This document shows, piece after piece, positions 63,286 to 64,000 of a stretch of 64,000 bases of DNA. The DNA is from Bacteroidales bacterium (GTDB taxonomy: Bacteria > Bacteroidota > Bacteroidia > Bacteroidales > Tenuifilaceae): contig DSBV01000109.1 in NCBI GenBank assembly GCA_011045955.1, positions 1 through 64,000 of the forward strand, given 5' to 3'. A program made the position numbers and the translations under genes. The notes below the pieces were generated by a model. The model saw nothing but the letters and a program-made list of their open reading frames with translations, had not been told where the DNA came from and did no database searches. How positions within the stretch are numbered: the first letter of the stretch is position 1; every line of letters begins with the position of its first letter.

Positions 63286-64000
63286 ATGGCAATAGTAAAA
63301 CGATACAGCGGGAATCCTATCTTAACTCCAAGAGATATTCCCTATGAGGTTGCAACTGTTCATAATGCAGCTGTAACGCAGTTTGATGGTGAGTATATCA
63401 TGCTTTTCCGGTCGCATCAATTAAACGGACGAAGTATTTTAGGTTTGGCTCGAAGTGCCGATGCCCTTAATTTTAAAGCTGAGAATCATCCTTTTTTGGT
63501 TCCAGCTAAGAAAGGGGAAGCCGCCGTGTACGAAGAGTATGGCGTTGAGGATCCCAGAATAACATGTATCGATAATGTTTACTACATCACTTATTCTGCT
63601 TATTCGCGACATGGCGTTCGGATTGGACTTGCAAAAACCACCGACTGGAAAAAAGTAGAGAGAATCTCGTTTATTACTCAGGCTGATTATCGAAATGTGG
63701 TCATTTTCCCTGAAATGTTTAATGGTAACTACATCAGGCTCGATCGTCCCCATTCCGAAATATCCCCTTGGTCTATCTGGATTTCCTATTCGCCTGACCT
63801 AATCCATTGGGGAAACTCAAAGCTGATAATGAAACCCGAAAAATACCATTGGGATGAAATGAAAATTGGGCCAGGAGCACCACCCATAAATACAAAAGCG
63901 GGTTGGCTGCATATTTACCATGGTGTTTTCCCTACAATGGACGGCAGTGTGTATCGCCTGGGGGTTGCCTTGCACGACCTTAGCGACCCTTCGAAAATTA
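63286..64000 (+). CDS. GH130-family phosphorylase/hydrolase, partial at window end
   Basis: Starts MAIVKRYSGNPILTPRDIPYE and stays open for 238 codons to the window edge. GH130 hallmarks: AAVTQFDGEYIMLFRSHQ, YGVEDPRITCIDNVYYITYS (the VEDPRI segment carries the general acid Asp), KIGPGAPPINTKAGWLHIYHGV. It is shorter at the N-terminus than the 478-aa relative, matching the classical beta-mannoside phosphorylase form. The 3' end is missing only because the window stops. Confidence 0.9.
   Translation, partial: MAIVKRYSGNPILTPRDIPYEVATVHNAAVTQFDGEYIMLFRSHQLNGRSILGLARSADALNFKAENHPFLVPAKKGEAAVYEEYGVEDPRITCIDNVYYITYSAYSRHGVRIGLAKTTDWKKVERISFITQADYRNVVIFPEMFNGNYIRLDRPHSEISPWSIWISYSPDLIHWGNSKLIMKPEKYHWDEMKIGPGAPPINTKAGWLHIYHGVFPTMDGSVYRLGVALHDLSDPSKI

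Overview
The window looks like a chromosomal segment of a Bacteroidetes bacterium, probably an anaerobic or microaerophilic member near the Bacteroidales/Marinilabiliales. Supporting signs are repeated TAnnTTTG -7 promoter boxes, many lipoprotein signal peptides, a DUF5916 outer-membrane-type protein, a GH3/serine-hydrolase fusion, tandem GldI-like FKBP lipoproteins, a HydE [FeFe]-hydrogenase maturase and a KamA-type aminomutase. Species cannot be named from the sequence alone.

Layout. 1-7.6 kb: a GC-rich structured leader, then a membrane-fusion lipoprotein and two different RND permeases. 7.6-8.4 kb: two tRNA-Leu genes (CAG and GAG), each preceded by hairpins that copy the first 15 nt of the tRNA that follows. 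8.4-26 kb: mostly housekeeping and envelope genes (MBL hydrolase, GH3-lactamase fusion, ribH, TPR protein, recF-DUF721, TetR/thioesterase pair, DUF5916, msrA, M3 peptidase, a NagA-like lipoprotein, kamA family). 26.6-36 kb: an AT-rich defence island with a PLD-nuclease/SNF2 helicase, an Eco57I-like methylase broken by a one-base frameshift and carrying a complete RayT (HUH/Y1) transposase module in frame, a truncated PIN gene, a short tandem repeat and an orphan HSDR_N nuclease. 36-50 kb: MBL and transporter genes, an RsmI-like methylase, four FKBP lipoproteins with a DHH phosphoesterase, ndk, rplS with tRNA-Arg, hydE, a SiaC-like protein, then yicC-gmk-nadD-TPR. 50-51 kb: a decayed FN3 gene. 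51-58 kb: a carotenoid cluster (crtB, two crtI-like, cruF, acyltransferase, glycosyltransferase). 58.2-64 kb: a second copy of a noncoding element, then a GT4/GH130 polysaccharide operon running off the end.

The three strongest signals outside ordinary gene content are: (1) the RayT transposase module inserted in frame between methyltransferase motifs X and I of a restriction-type enzyme, with REP-like hairpins in the same gene; (2) tRNA-Leu 5'-mimic hairpins whose stems differ in step with the tRNA they precede; (3) a roughly 155-nt structured noncoding element present twice, 37 kb apart, with almost identical spacing of its stems. Three genes are also broken by what look like single-base losses in A/T homopolymers, so sequencing error should be considered before calling phase variation.
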